Shown here piece by piece: positions 10,611 to 22,850 of a DNA stretch of 64,000 nucleotides. Made by a program: the position numbers and the translations under genes. Within the stretch, counting starts at the first letter, position 1. Every line of letters starts with the position of its first letter. Source of the stretch: Calliopum simillimum (taxonomy: Eukaryota > Arthropoda > Insecta > Diptera > Lauxaniidae); the NCBI GenBank assembly GCA_951812925.1, contig OX638370.1, forward strand, positions 121,348,897 to 121,412,896, given 5' to 3'. The notes under the pieces are model-generated. The model searched no databases, was not told where the DNA came from, and saw only the letters and a program-made list of their open reading frames with translations.

Positions 10611-12518
10611 AATTTGAATTTCATTTCAATTTAATTTCAATTCCATTTCAATTTCATTTCAATTTCATTTCAATTTCATTTCAATTTCATTTCAATTTCA
10701 TTTCAATTTCATTTCAATTTCATTTCAATTTCATTTCAATTTCATTTCAATTTCATTTCAATTTCATTTCAATTTCATTTCAATTTCATTTCAATTTCAT
10801 TTCAATTTCATTTCAATTTCATTTCAATTTCATTTCAATTTCATTTCAATTTCATTTCAATTTCATTTCAATTTCATTTCAATTTCATTTCAATTTCATT
10901 TCAATTTCATTTCAATTTCATTTCAATTTCATTTCAATTTCATTTCAATTTCATTTCAATTTCATTTCAATTTCATTTCAATTTCATTTCAATTTCATTT
11001 CAATTTCATTTCAATTTCATTTCAATTTCATTTCAATATCATTTCAATTTCATTTCAATTTCATTTCAATTTCATTTCAATTTCATTTCAATTTCATTTC
11101 AATTTCATTTCAATTTCATTTCAATTTCATTTCAATTTCATTTCAATTTCATTTCAATTTCATTTCAATTTCATTTCAATTTCATTTCAATTTCATTTCA
11201 ATTTCATTTCAATTTCATTTCAATTTCATTTCAATTTCATTTCAATTTCATTTCAATTTCATTTCAATTTCATTTCAATTTCATTTCAATTTCATTTCAA
11301 TTTCATTTCAATTTCATTTCAATTTCATTTCAATTTCATTTCAATTTCATTTCAATTTCATTTCAATTTCATTTCAATTTCATTTCAATTTCATTTCAAT
11401 TTCATTTCAATTTCATTTCAATTTCATTTCAATTTCATTTCAATTTCATTTCAATTTCATTTCAATTTCATTTCAATTTCATTTCAATTTCATTTCAATT
11501 TCATTTCAATTTCATTTCAATTTCATTTCAATTTCATTTCAATTTCATTTCAATTTCATTTCAATTTCATTTCAATTTCATTTCAATTTCATTTCAATTT
11601 CATTTCAATTTCATTTCAATTTCATTTCAATTTCATTTCAATTTCATTTCAATTTCATTTCAATTTCATTTCAATTTCATTTCAATTTCATTTCAATTTC
11701 ATTTCAATTTCATTTCAATTTCATTTCAATTTCATTTCAATTTCATTTCAATTTCATTTCAATTTCATTTCAATTTCATTTCAATTTCATTTCAATTTCA
11801 TTTCAATTTCATTTCAATTTCATTTCAATTTCATTTCAATTTCATTTCAATTTCATTTCAATTTCATTTCAATTTCATTTCAATTTCATTTCAATTTCAT
11901 TTCAATTTCATTTCAATTTCATTTCAATTTCATTTCAATTTCATTTCAATTTCATTTCAATTTCATTTCAATTTCATTTCAATTTCATTTCAATTTCATT
12001 TCAATTTCATTTCAATTTCATTTCAATTTCATTTCAATTTCATTTCAATTTCATTTCAATTTCATTTCAATTTCAATTTCATTTCAATTTCATTTCAATT
12101 TCACTTCAATTTCATTTCAATTTCGTTTCAATTTCATTTCAATTTCATTTCAATTTCATTTCAATTTCATTTCAATTTCATTTCAATTTCATTTCAATTT
12201 CATTTCAATTTCATTTCAATTTCATTTCAATTTCATTTCAATTTCATTTCAATTTCATTTCAATTTCATTTCAATTTCATTTCAATTTCATTTCAATTTC
12301 ATTTCAATTTCATTTCAATTTCATTTCAATTTCATTTCAATTTCATTTCAATTTCATTTCAATTTCATTTCAATTTCATTTCAATTTCATTTCAATTTCA
12401 TTTCAATTTCATTTCAATTTCATTTCAATTTCATTTCAATTTCATTTCAATTTCATTTCAATTTCATTTCAATTTCATTTCAATTTCATTTCAATTTCAT
12501 TTCAATTTCATTTCAATT
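10611..12518 (+). repeat. 11-bp satellite array, about 170 copies
   Basis: Tandem array of the 11-mer ATTTCATTTCA, nearly invariant over 1.9 kb. I see a few single-base variants (near 11038, 12104, 12125), a truncated unit around 12070, and decay at the 5' edge (10611-10650). Because 11 is not a multiple of 3 and the unit has no plus-strand stop in any frame, all three forward frames stay open and read the same 11-residue peptide period. The reverse complement carries TGA in every frame. The 675-codon frame over the array is therefore a sequence artefact. The homogeneity points to recent expansion. Confidence 0.97.
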
Positions 12519-12529
12519 TAAATAAATTT

Positions 12530-14855
12530 TCAATTTTATTGAAGTGCGACTTTATTGAACACGTATAATTGAATATAACGTAGTACATATTGAATTTTAA
12601 TTGAACGCCATAGCTTTTCCTACAAAACTAGCTACCCATTAATAACGTAAACGCCAAACACAACTTTAACGTTCACACGATACCAAACTGAACCGTTAAA
12701 AGCATCAAAATTGACAACTAAATTTGTTGCATTCAAATGAAAGAAAGAAACTCTTTTACGAAGAGGCAATGTCGGTTGTTTCCCACTTTGAATGGACACG
12801 CCATTGATTGCAATTTATGCGCCTAATTATCCAAAATAACAACAACTGTAACGATAACAGCAATAGCTCGTACAATTTCATTCATGTAGCAAGCAACCAA
12901 CATCCACAACTGTAATGGATAATTTACATTAACGATAGATAGTTTTAGGCCCGTCAATAAGGTCAGTGTTAAGCTGTAAATACAACATTTTTTATTGAGG
13001 TCGTCGGCAAACTTGCTTTTGACTTGTAATATTTTATGCCAAAAAAACGGCATAAACCGGCTTTTTCACCAGAAATTTGTTTTGATTTTTTAATGGTAAG
13101 GAAAATGCGTAGAAGCCTCAAAACCAGAAGTTTCTCATTTACACGTTAATGAAGTAATTGATTTGGGAACCATGAGAGAAATGCACATTTAAATGGTTAG
13201 AAATGTTGTGTTCAGATTGGTAGTTATTGCACCCATAAATTGTTTAAAGGAAATTTGCAAAATATCGACACTTAAGCATTTGAAAAATAACAATTTCAGT
13301 ATTTTTCAGACAACAATATTAAATGTAAAATACTTGTCTTCTGACCTCAAATTAAAAAATTGGCATAACAAATGTACTGCCAAGTTAAAGAATATTTAAA
13401 GAGAATTCAAAAAAATAGTATAAAAAGGTATTTTAGGACCCCTATTTATACTAAAATGGCTGTCAAAGTCAAAAAGTAGGGGAAAAAATTAAATTAGCAA
13501 CTTCAAAAGTTCAGAACTTTGCAAAATCTTTTGAAGTCTTATAAATCAAATACCTACTTAGAAAGCTATACAATGTGTTAAAAAACTTTCCCCTAAAGCC
13601 TTAGGCTGACTCAAGAAATTTTTGTTTTGCAAAACAAATCAGAGAATAATTCCTCAGGGATACATTTAAGACTCCCTTTAAACACAATGTTTTTTTTTTT
13701 TTTTTTTTTTGGCGTTTACACCCTATAGATGATACTCCAATAAAATAGAAGAACACAAAAAAAAAAAACGTCAGTATTAGCAAATCAACAACTACAATAA
13801 TAAGTAGCAAAAAAAAAAATTTACCCACACAAGTTGTTCAGACGAGACATGTTTAACAAGATACCAGAAAGAGAGACATCAAGTCTGAATAGACACGCTG
13901 AGATCTTCTTAAAGATCATTGATCTATTTTGCACGCATGCTTGAGTTTAATATGAAATCGATACCTTCATGATGTTATTTGTTGAAAATGTAGACCAACA
14001 ATGCGATAGTATCAACGTATGTGGCATGTCGAGAACAATAATTGAAGTAAAGCTTGAATGAAATTTAAGTAGACTACTTCTGTGATCATCACTACACAAG
14101 TATCTATTTAGAAATTTTGCAAAATCTTGCAATTGAGCCATTTAAAACTTAAAAATGTCAATGAGATTGCACTTTACGTTTCAAGCGACTGGTTTTGAGA
14201 CTAAGAGTATAATAAAAATAAACTCTAAAGTGTTTTTTTATGCAAAGTACACTTTGTTCTCAAGTGTTTTTATTATTTTCCCATAGTGTTTTCTATGATT
14301 CTGCATTAATTTGTTAGGCATAGTTATTTTAAGTTTACGAAACTAACCTACCACAATTATAAATAGATATGCAAGCATTTAAACTGCTTATTTAAAATAT
14401 ATTCTTCCGAAAGAATTTTTCCTACAAAACAGGTGTTATCTTTTTCAAACTTACTATCAACCATTTTTCTTCCAGTTGCATACCTTTACCCACTTTCGGT
14501 TCGTTGAATGTTCTGAATCACTGAACCACAACCACCAAAGTGTTGATAATGTTCTGTGGCAATGTAGCATATAATGAATAATTTTTAGAAAATCAAATTT
14601 CCGGTGTGGGTATGTTTTTTCTTTTTTATTTTCTTATAAAATGGTAACACAATTTCATTTTAACAAATTAAGAAATTTTTCAAGTCAGAAAACAGCTGGG
14701 GGTTTGTTTTTTAATTGTGTACTTAATTCATGTGTTGAATTGTTACAGAAAAGAAAATAGAGGTGAAGACACATGGCAGTCAATTAGTTGGATTACGTTT
14801 AAGTCAATGAGACTTTAAAAGAATATGCTTTTGTCTATGACGTATCTTTTTAGGA
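12530..14855. other. Intergenic sequence, nothing recognised
   Basis: Homopolymer T (13689-13710) and A runs and short frames only. None has motifs or splice context. Confidence 0.55.
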
Positions 14856-15093
14856 CCAAAAATTCATTACCAAACAAGCAAGAATCAGATGACATTGCTG
14901 GTTTGAGCTTACTGTTCAATGTGTTTATGTAAAACACCAACCAAATTCCAAAAACGAGGCAAAATGCATAAAAGAAAAACAAAAAATTTATTGGAAGGCT
15001 GGTTTGCGTTAGGCATTTTGGAACCCACCGTAGGTAAAATTCATCAGAAGCATTTGCTAACATCCAGAAAAACTTCGAAGCATACTACTTATA

Positions 15094-16047
15094 CGAGGGC
15101 TACTAGATATATTTCTGGCCTAATAATGAAAATGCGAATATTTATCATCAAAAATGGTTTTATTGTACTTCAAAGTATTCTTCAGCATGATTTATACACT
15201 TTTGCATGCGCTCAAACCAATTGTCGAAGCACTTTTTCCACTCCGATTGAGACACCTCCAAAACATGGATTTTGAACGCTTCAGCAGCATCTTGTGGCGA
15301 CGAAAATCATTGACCACGCATTTTTTCTTGATGTGCAGGAATAGAAAGAAGTTATTGGGTGCCAAGTCAGGGCTGTACGGCGGATGATCCATCAATTCGA
15401 CGTTTTGGCCGGTCAAAAAAGCGCTGGTTTGAGCCGATGTGTGAGAAATCACATTGTCATGATGAACAATTGCCGTGTTTTTTTTGACGCGTATATACAA
15501 TTGTGGATACCTTCAAATTGCGATAGCTCATGAACAGTAAGTCACACAATAGAACTCTAAGAAACTTGTTTATAGAGAATCACGTTCTCTTTCATTCTAT
15601 ATTTAAAATAATTTATTTTTAAGGAGGTATTTTATAAAAACTGGTTAGCGCCGATAAATGGCAAAAAATCTCTTTTTTTAAATAACTTCTAAATAATTAT
15701 TTTTTTTTTTTACAAAAGATTAAAATTATTTGTAGAGCATGTGGATCTCCTTGAAAAAGACTCTTGGACTTTTTATCGTACGACTCACCGTTCAAAAGTT
15801 ATTGCAATTTGAAGGTATCCACAATTGTATATACGCGTCAAAAAAAAACACGGCTAATGATTCGTTTTCTCTTGTTCGTTTTTCGAATTTCTCCGAAGAC
15901 TTCAGGCAAACAAACTGTGATGATCGTACGTCAAAACGTTCTGAGTACGTTTATGCTAAAAAATGTCAAACTTTCCAATGGCAATGTCAGATTGCACCTA
16001 GCAACACTTAGTGTTGCCTAGGCCAGAAATATATCTAGCAGCCTACG
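15094..16047 (-). mobile_element. Deleted mariner transposon
   Basis: 29-bp terminal inverted repeats, 26 of 29 positions matching, run inward from 15094 (CGAGGGCTACTAGATATATT) and from 16047 (CGTAGGCTGCTAGATATATT on the minus strand). Each is flanked by a TA dinucleotide (15092-15093, 16048-16049), the mariner target-site duplication. At 954 bp it is shorter than a complete mariner of about 1.3 kb. The interior carries an extra inverted repeat: about 55 bp at 15472-15526 is repeated inverted at 15797-15856 ('ttgacgcgtatatacaattg'). Confidence 0.85.
15192..15500 (-). pseudogene. Mariner transposase C-terminal fragment
   Basis: The 102-codon minus-strand frame encodes the C-terminal half of a mariner transposase. 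It shows VKKNTAIVHHDN with the second catalytic Asp, then NVELMDHPPYSPDLAPNNFF. Mariners keep their third catalytic Asp in this last motif (usually PxD followed by an aromatic); here it is Asn, so the site is dead. The N-terminal HTH and the first Asp are missing, and the frame diverges after about residue 60. Confidence 0.85.
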
Positions 16048-16449
16048 TATTTAACCTTTAGCATAGATTTGTTGAGAATCATTGCAAAAAGAAAAAATAG
16101 TTTAATATCAATAAGCTACAACAACAGAGTGATGCATAACAAGGGAAAAGCAAAAATATATAACTTTTTGCATGTGCCGTGTCTTTCTTTTTGCTGTGGT
16201 TCTCTATAAATCTACGCTAAAGTCTAGATATAGTATGCTTGTAAGCTCTTCTGGATGTCGGCAAATGCGTCTAATGAGGAAGACCTATGGAGGGTCCCGA
16301 AACTAGTAACGCAAACCATTCATTCAAGAATTTTTTTGTTTTTCTTTTATGCATTTTGCTTTATTTTTGTAAGTTTATTAGTGTTTTAGATAAACACATT
16401 GAACAGTAAGCTAAAACTAACAATGTCATCTAATCCATACTTGTTTAGT

Positions 16450-18515
16450 TGCAAATAACGAATCCACACATTAAATAAAGTTATGTTATTGAAACTCCAA
16501 ATTGAAATATTTATGGAACAGTTTTTTTCCATCGCATTGTCACTACTGCAAAAAAGAACTAGGTTTTTTTCTTTTAACCCATCAATATAACGATTAAAAA
16601 TTGAGGAAAGCTGAAAATCAGGTACAGGTCTACACCATTACAGATAAATATCAAAAATCTCCATCGATCATATGTGACCTAAAAAAGTTATTCAAGTTAA
16701 AAAGTAAACTAAAAAAAAAAACAAAGAGACTTGGAGAGTATGAGTGTTCATAGAAATATGTTGATTTTCAAATCGCGATATCTCATGATCTGTAAGTTGG
16801 ACAAAAAAGTGTTCCTAAGGAAATTTATAGGGAATTGCATGGCGAAAATGCTATAACTCAAAAAGTTGAAATCCGAGTTTGACATAATACTCATACGATT
16901 CATTAAGACTCAAAATTAAGATTCATAAATGTAAATCAAGTGCTAAGGTTTTGGTCAATTTGAACAACTTTGCTGACAAAGCTGCAAAAATAAAACAAAA
17001 CAATAATAAAAAAAAAAACTATTTAATAAATGTATGAAAATATTTACTTTTTAACAATTCGGCACAGTCAGTCAATTAAACGTCATGCTATGCAAATTGG
17101 CAACGAACGTATGACGAGTAGTAAAGCATAACGAAATGAGATTGTTTCAGTTTGGGGCCTTTTTTGCGCTTAAGCCCGGAATGACTGTCCAAAAGCAAAA
17201 ATGTGACAACCTTTTTTATACTAAAAAATCCATTGTTGTGGTTTTTGTTGTTGGCATGCGGCGACTTCAGTGTTGCATTAATAAACAAAAAACAATACAC
17301 AAATTTGTTACATATAACGCGAAAATTACATAGCGTAACATGTTGTGAACAACGTAACAGTAACTTTATTCAATTGTCCCATTTTTTTTTAGTGTTCAAA
17401 GTTATTAGTCAAAAAGAAATGCACAAAAAGTGTGCAGCAACATAACAGTGTTGCATTTTTTAATATAAATCTGCATAGATGATTTCCCGGCACGATGTAT
17501 TATACCTAGTCCAGGCAAATAAGCATTTGAATTTGCAATAACTAGGGGAAAGCTGAGAATCGGTACAAATAAATTATCAAAAGTCCTCGTTCAAAATCTG
17601 GCAAAAACTAGTCAAGTGGCGTATGAGTGTTCATGATCCTTAGACCTATCATAGACTAGACTACGGCGTAAAGCCGTTTTTTCTTCATATTTCTGTATAT
17701 TTAACTCAAAACAATCAAAAAATGTACTAAGATGTTTAGTTGTAGTATTAACCCGACGTTGTGTACATCTGTTTTATTTAAACAGTTCTGGTGCTTTTCG
17801 GGAAAGTGAGCTTTCTCTTCGGATCAAATCAGAATATGTTTTATATAACATCAAAGTTGCATTTTTTTTAATGAATCATGAATTAGAAGAAAATTAAAAC
17901 TTAACATATTTCCATCTCAAAATAACAAGAATACAACAAAAGATCTCAAATTTATGTAATAAAATAGATGATATTGTTAAGTTAAAAGCTATACCGATCT
18001 ATTAATATGTTGATTAAGACCGTTACAACTTTAATTTTTTTATCGATATAACAATAGCGCACTTCCCATCCAAAGCTACCAAGCAACTGGAAGTTGAAAA
18101 TGCGATATGTGTGAAACAGCAAAACCGCCACAAATTTATATTAAAACAAAATTTATAAAAAACCTCAATGGAAACACAATCTTCATCAAACTAAATAAAT
18201 TCTTGCTTTCTTTGTAAATTTCACCACATTTTATGCAAATTCAACAGTTTTTTTCTGAATTAAACTTGAAACGCATGCTGAGGAGAAGTCTTTTGTTTGG
18301 GATGAATGAATGTGAACATACGACATAGACTGTTTTATTAGAAAAGTAACTTTCAGTTTCGTTTGTTAATACCCATCAAAGTTTTTATGATTTTAGAAAT
18401 TTTATTGTTTGGAACTATTTGTAGGTAGATGGGAAATTAATATATGGTTTTTTTGTTTGAGTGAAAACTTACTGGAACAGTCTTTGAAAAATGATTAATG
18501 CTATAAGCTTTAGAA
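16450..18515. other. Intergenic sequence, nothing recognised
   Basis: No supported gene. Phrases around 16750-16830 ('caaatcgcgatatctcatgatctgtaagt') resemble 15515-15545, so this is probably old transposon-derived sequence. Confidence 0.5.
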
Positions 18516-18519
18516 TATA

Positions 18520-19756
18520 GGGGAAGGGGGGGCTAGTGTGGACTGGGGGCTAGTGTGGACAAATTCAAATTCTCGCTCCGTTTTGAATTTTTTGTTTCAG
18601 TTTTATATTTTTCAAGTTGGTATTTGCACTCTGCATCACCAAAAAAAAATTCATTTGTTGTCAGTTCAGCTTTCCATGATAACGTGACCGAACGTGTTTT
18701 ACGCAGCAAAAAGTAATTTTTATGTTGTTTCGTAATTTCAGTGATACTTTTAAACTAATTATTCTTCTGCTGCAGTGTTAATAGATAATACATCTTAAAA
18801 TAGTGTTTATTTAAGCCATTGAAATTATTTTTGAAGAACTTTACCGTAAGATTAAAAAAAAACTATTTTTGTTTAAAAAGACATGAAGGGGCTAGTGTGG
18901 ACAACTGAAATGGGGCTAGTGCGAACATGTCCACAGCAGCTGAAATGACTCCAGAAATCGTCAGACCATTTCTAAAAGCAGTTCCAAGAAAGTACGTTAC
19001 TAAAAAGAAAGAACGACAGATTCACGTATCCCGATTTACCGGATACCAGCGATATTTACCGAAATGAAGTAGTGGCAAAGCTGCCACAACCACAACAACT
19101 GTCGGAAATATCGTGATCAGCAAGTTATATGAAGTTTGAAACAACATGGACAAAAATTCTTTTATATTGGCCAAATTGTCACGATCCACGGTTCTGAAGA
19201 TTTCGACATAACGTTTCTAAAAAGAAAGAACGATAGATTCACGTATCCCGATATACCGGATACCAGCCAAATTCACCGAAATGAAATAGTGGCAAAGCTG
19301 CCACAAGCACATCAACTGCCGGGAACATCTCGATCAGCAAGTTATATGAAGTTTGATATAAATTTCTTCAAATACAACATGGGATGGCAGTTAATTTTTT
19401 ATTTGTATTATTATTTGTATTACATCATTATTTTCTTGAATAAACATGTATCTGAACTCTTTCTTAACGTTTTTGTATGAATTATCAAGTTTCTTATGGT
19501 GTCCACATTAGCCCCCAGTTAAATCAATGGTTGTCCACACTAGCCGCGTATAAGGGGCTAGTGTGGACAAATGTAAGCTCTTTTTAAAATGCATTAATAA
19601 AGCATTTATGAAAATAAAAAATCATAACTATTGATGCAATTATGAAGGCAAGAGGTATAAGTAATCGCTAAAAATTACTTTATTACAAAAATGATACATA
19701 TACATATATAATTTTGTAATTATATAAAAATTGTCCACACTAGCCCCCCCCTCCCC
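18520..19756. mobile_element. TA-flanked element with iterated GGGGCTAGTGTGGAC
   Basis: Ends are GGGGAAGGGGGGGCTAGTG at 18520 and the inverted equivalent at 19756, each flanked by TA (18518-18519, 19757-19758). The terminal core GGGGCTAGTGTGGAC recurs inside the element in both orientations: around 18545, 18888, 18912 (GGGGCTAGTGCGAAC), 19500, 19535 and 19554. The interior carries decayed coding sequence (see 19136-19480). TA duplication and the type of protein remnant suggest a pogo/Tigger-like member of the Tc1-mariner superfamily. That assignment is an inference. Confidence 0.85.
18970..19480 (+). pseudogene. Duplicated transposase C-terminal remnant
   Basis: 19136-19480 is an open frame with FFYIGQIVTIHGSEDFDITF, then FLKRKNDRFTYPDIPDTSQI and RNEIVAKLPQ. 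This wording is typical of the C-terminal tail of pogo/jerky-type DDE proteins in insects. 18990-19135 is a second, diverged copy of the latter half ('aagaaagaacgacagattca', 'ggcaaagctgccacaa'), with stops. So about 150 bp has been tandemly duplicated. No DDE catalytic core is present and no function is expected. Confidence 0.6.
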
Positions 19757-19924
19757 TAATATGAATGCTTACATAATACTTAACATAATAGATAACAGTG
19801 AATCTTTTGCAATCAATACTAAAATCAAATCATAAGTCATTTAAAGAGCCATTGTCATCATTTGAAATAACAGGTCATTCAATTAGTCCGTAGGATAAGT
19901 AAAAAAAAAACAAAATTTTGACAA

Positions 19925-20110
19925 AACTCGATTTTATTATTCAACATAGTTGCCTTCGAGGGCAATACAACGAGTATAGTGATTTTCAAACTTTTCGATA
20001 CCACTTCTATATTAGGATTTCTCTTTTTCGTCAAAATAGGCCTCATATTACCTTAGCATTTGGCCATTTCCTCACATGTCAGTTTTGACCCAACCTTAGC
20101 CAAGTCAGTA
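19925..20110 (-). pseudogene. Mariner transposase C-terminus fragment
   Basis: Read on the minus strand, 19940-19988 encodes ENHYTRCIALEGNYVE, the characteristic C-terminal end of mariner transposases. The bases to about 20110 continue as diverged upstream transposase sequence. No terminal repeats could be paired, so this is a fragment. Confidence 0.65.
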
Positions 20111-20569
20111 ATTATGAAATCCATTATTTCCACTCCTTTTATGTTCTTTTGTTCTTTTACTTAATGCCATTAAGTTTTAAAGTGGATTTAGTTTAATGTT
20201 TCATGTGTGTGTGGCACATTAAATTAATGTACATTTAAAGTTCACTACCTGCTGCAAAGTATCAAGCGAGGCGAGCTCCAAAATAAGTAAATGAAGTCTT
20301 TACTATAATTAAAATTCCAACAACATTAACAACACATATATGTATATATTTGGCCAAAGGCAACGATTAGATGAATGACAGACAGATAATACAGGTCAAA
20401 TTGTTATAGACATATGTATAATCTAAGAGTTAGTCAAGAATGCAATTAAGGTTACGTTTTCGAAATTAATTGATGTAAAAAAATGTTTAAATATTCTAAA
20501 TAAATGTGTTTTAGTATACCTATAATATTCTGACCATTTTCTTTATGGCCCAAAAAATTATTTTACCAC

Positions 20570-20635
20570 AAAATATGGTCTATCATCTATCCCTTTATGA
20601 TCTAAAGTCCATAATCCGCCCTGTTCCCAATTCTA
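20570..20635. repeat. Fragment of the 'ggtctatgatctg' minisatellite
   Basis: About one and a half units ('tatggtctatcatctatccc', 'aaagtccataatccgccc') matching the arrays at 1-115 and 22130-22300. Confidence 0.6.
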
Positions 20636-20639
20636 CTTT

Positions 20640-22125
20640 CATGTGAAAGTGGGTATAAAGTGGAATGCAAAACTTTTTGAAAAGTCGGCATTATGGTACG
20701 ACTTTTCAATTAATTTTGCTTTTTTAAAGCTGTTTTATTGATCAAATTGAAAAAAAAAAAACACACGTATAAGCTCCAGTGTTTTTCCCTTTTTTATTAC
20801 AAATGTAATATTGTAAATATTGATAAAATAAAAAACTCTAACTAAAAAAATATTTTTTCCGATGACAAGTAAAAAGTCGGCGTTTTGGCATTTTCGAAGT
20901 CAGTGTTTGTGTGAATTATTTGACATTTCATTATATCATGGTGTTAGTAAGAATAGTTCGAAAACAATATGCCACCTGATTTTATTTCTTAAATTGTAAT
21001 AGAACATCCAATTAACCCAATAAAATGCACAGAGCATGAAAAAAACTTTCTGAAATTCCCTCAAATCAGAGGAAACCCCATAATTGGGCATCTCGCCTAA
21101 TACATCATTTTGACAGACAAAATTGCGAGCAGTTACTATATAATTCCAAGTGGATTCTTCGGCTGACCGCGTAAGCCGAAGCACGGGTTTTTTATAAGCT
21201 AATTAATTAAATAAAGCGTTATCATAAAAACAGTGAAAAATAAAATGAAAAAAACTATGTTATTTTGTTTAGGAACTTTTTAATGTTGTATAAATTAATA
21301 TTATCAGTCTTTTAGTGTAGTGTTTTTAGTTTTAAATGACGCGTTTTCTAATGTTAAAAAATGAGTGTGATACCAACTGAGTTGGTAGAGTGAATTTGTG
21401 ACATTTGTTGTAGTATTATTTAAAGAACAATACCGAATGAAAAAAAAAAAAAAAAGTTAAATTTTTTTTTGCAATAAAATAAAATGAACTTTAAAAAATA
21501 TATGTCATTGGACACATCGCGTGGAAATTTTGGTTTCTAACCTTACAAATTAACTATAATGCGCCTTCATTTTGTTTAATATAACACGAAATGAACAGTT
21601 ATACTTTTTCGGTCGATTAAAAATAAAATGGTCAATTTTACCGTTCGTTGGTAATTAAAAAAAAAGAACTTTTAAAATCGCGCGAGAAAATAGAAAAACA
21701 CCAGTCTTCCGTTCAGGATTTGGTATCGGCCTTCCGGATACGTACTGGTGGTACACGCGAAGGACTATAAAAAGGACCTAGAGTCTGTGATAGTCCTTTA
21801 TTGATACTTATGCTGTTCGTAATGTTCAGCATACAATAAGAAGAAGAAGAAGATAATTCCAAGTGTATTGCAGCAGCCGTTGTTAACGTGAAACTCAATT
21901 AAAGTTAATAAATTTAATAAAAAGCATTTTGATTCATAAATCTTGTTTATTTATGTGTATTTCTTAACTGACAGCGAAAAAGTTTACGTTTCTACTGAGA
22001 AAAGTTAAACGTCTTGAACAGTCATTGAATAGGTTTCACATCCACATCGAAAATAAAAAGTAATCAACAAGTCTTCGAAATTAAAAGTAATTGAAAGTAC
22101 ACGGATTACGGAACAGGCCGGAATA
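20640..22125. other. Intergenic; possible LTR-like promoter at 21700-21850
   Basis: A TATAAAAAGG at 21769 lies about 60 bp upstream of 'cagcatacaataagaagaag', a layout reminiscent of a retrotransposon LTR with its polyadenylation region. No second LTR, primer-binding site or TG...CA boundary was found, so it is unproven. The 20936-21184 minus-strand frame is not recognised. Confidence 0.3.
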
Positions 22126-22129
22126 TATG

Positions 22130-22850
22130 ATATTTGATTTGCCCTTTATATTCTAAGGTCCAGAATATATGGTCTATGATCTGTTTTTTATGGTCTATGC
22201 TCAAAAATATATGGTCTTTGATCTGTTATTTATAGCCTATGAACCATAATCTTTAGTCTATCATCTGTCTTTTATGGACTATGGTCCATAAACTAAAACT
22301 TATGCAGAATAAAATAAAAAAATTACACAAAACATGATGCTTTTGGGCTATGATGTTCCCAAAAGTAAAACGCAGAAAATAAAAGTCTCCACCAGGAGTT
22401 TTCCTTGCAAAGAGAATAACTAACTTGTCTTTAATTTTACCATATATTTATTGCAACTACTTGACTGTAGATTTAAGTACTAGTTTAAAGTGTTTTTTTA
22501 AGGTTTAAACAAATTCAATACAAAAAGTAGTTATAAATGGAAATTTCGGCGGCCGCTGCTAAGCACGATGGAAAAACGAATGACAAAAGCTTATGAGTTT
22601 GATGTATTCAACGCATAAGCATGAGAGTGGCAGAGATGGCGATAAGTATTGAAGAATTTTCTATGGGTACAATTCGCGTTGCCGATCGCGGATAATTAAA
22701 ACCGGTTTTTGTAAGTTTATGCGTATTCCTATGTTAACAACATGAAAATCCGCGACATTTCCGGGACTTTTTGAAAACGGGACGAGAGGGCAAAATTTAG
22801 GACTGTAACGCAAAGTCCGGACTGCTGGTCATCCTAATCTAGAATGGTGC
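22130..22850. repeat. Minisatellite plus repeat module, copy 2
   Basis: 22130-22300 holds about four 45-bp units like those at 1-115. The same AAATAAAA stretch and, at 22740-22845, the 'ccgcgacatttccgggac' and 'gacgagagggcaaaat' module follow. The piece at 22330-22735 is extra relative to copy 1 and includes 'cggcggccgctgctaagcacg'. Non-coding. Confidence 0.65.

Larger units (their letters stand above)
14866..16440. mobile_element. Foldback element, copy 1 (split by a mariner)
   Basis: The left arm starts near 14866 ('accaaacaagcaagaatc', 'gacattgctggtttgagc') and its inverted partner ends near 16440 ('taatccatacttgtttagtt'). The arms also match further in: 'catccagaaaaacttc' at 15061 against 'cttctggatg' at 16249. 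So the arms exceed 200 bp. A mariner occupies 15094-16047 between them. A second, uninterrupted member of the family is at 45673-46137. Exact ends are uncertain by several bases. Confidence 0.75.

Noticed and set aside
10541..12568. 675-codon reading frame with an FQFHFNFISIS period
   Set aside because: It is the direct product of the 11-bp satellite, which is open in all three forward frames. No start context, domain or codon variation.
21660..21960. Possible solo LTR with TATA and poly(A)-like signals
   Set aside because: No second LTR, flanking duplication or TG...CA ends could be found; kept only as a low-confidence note.
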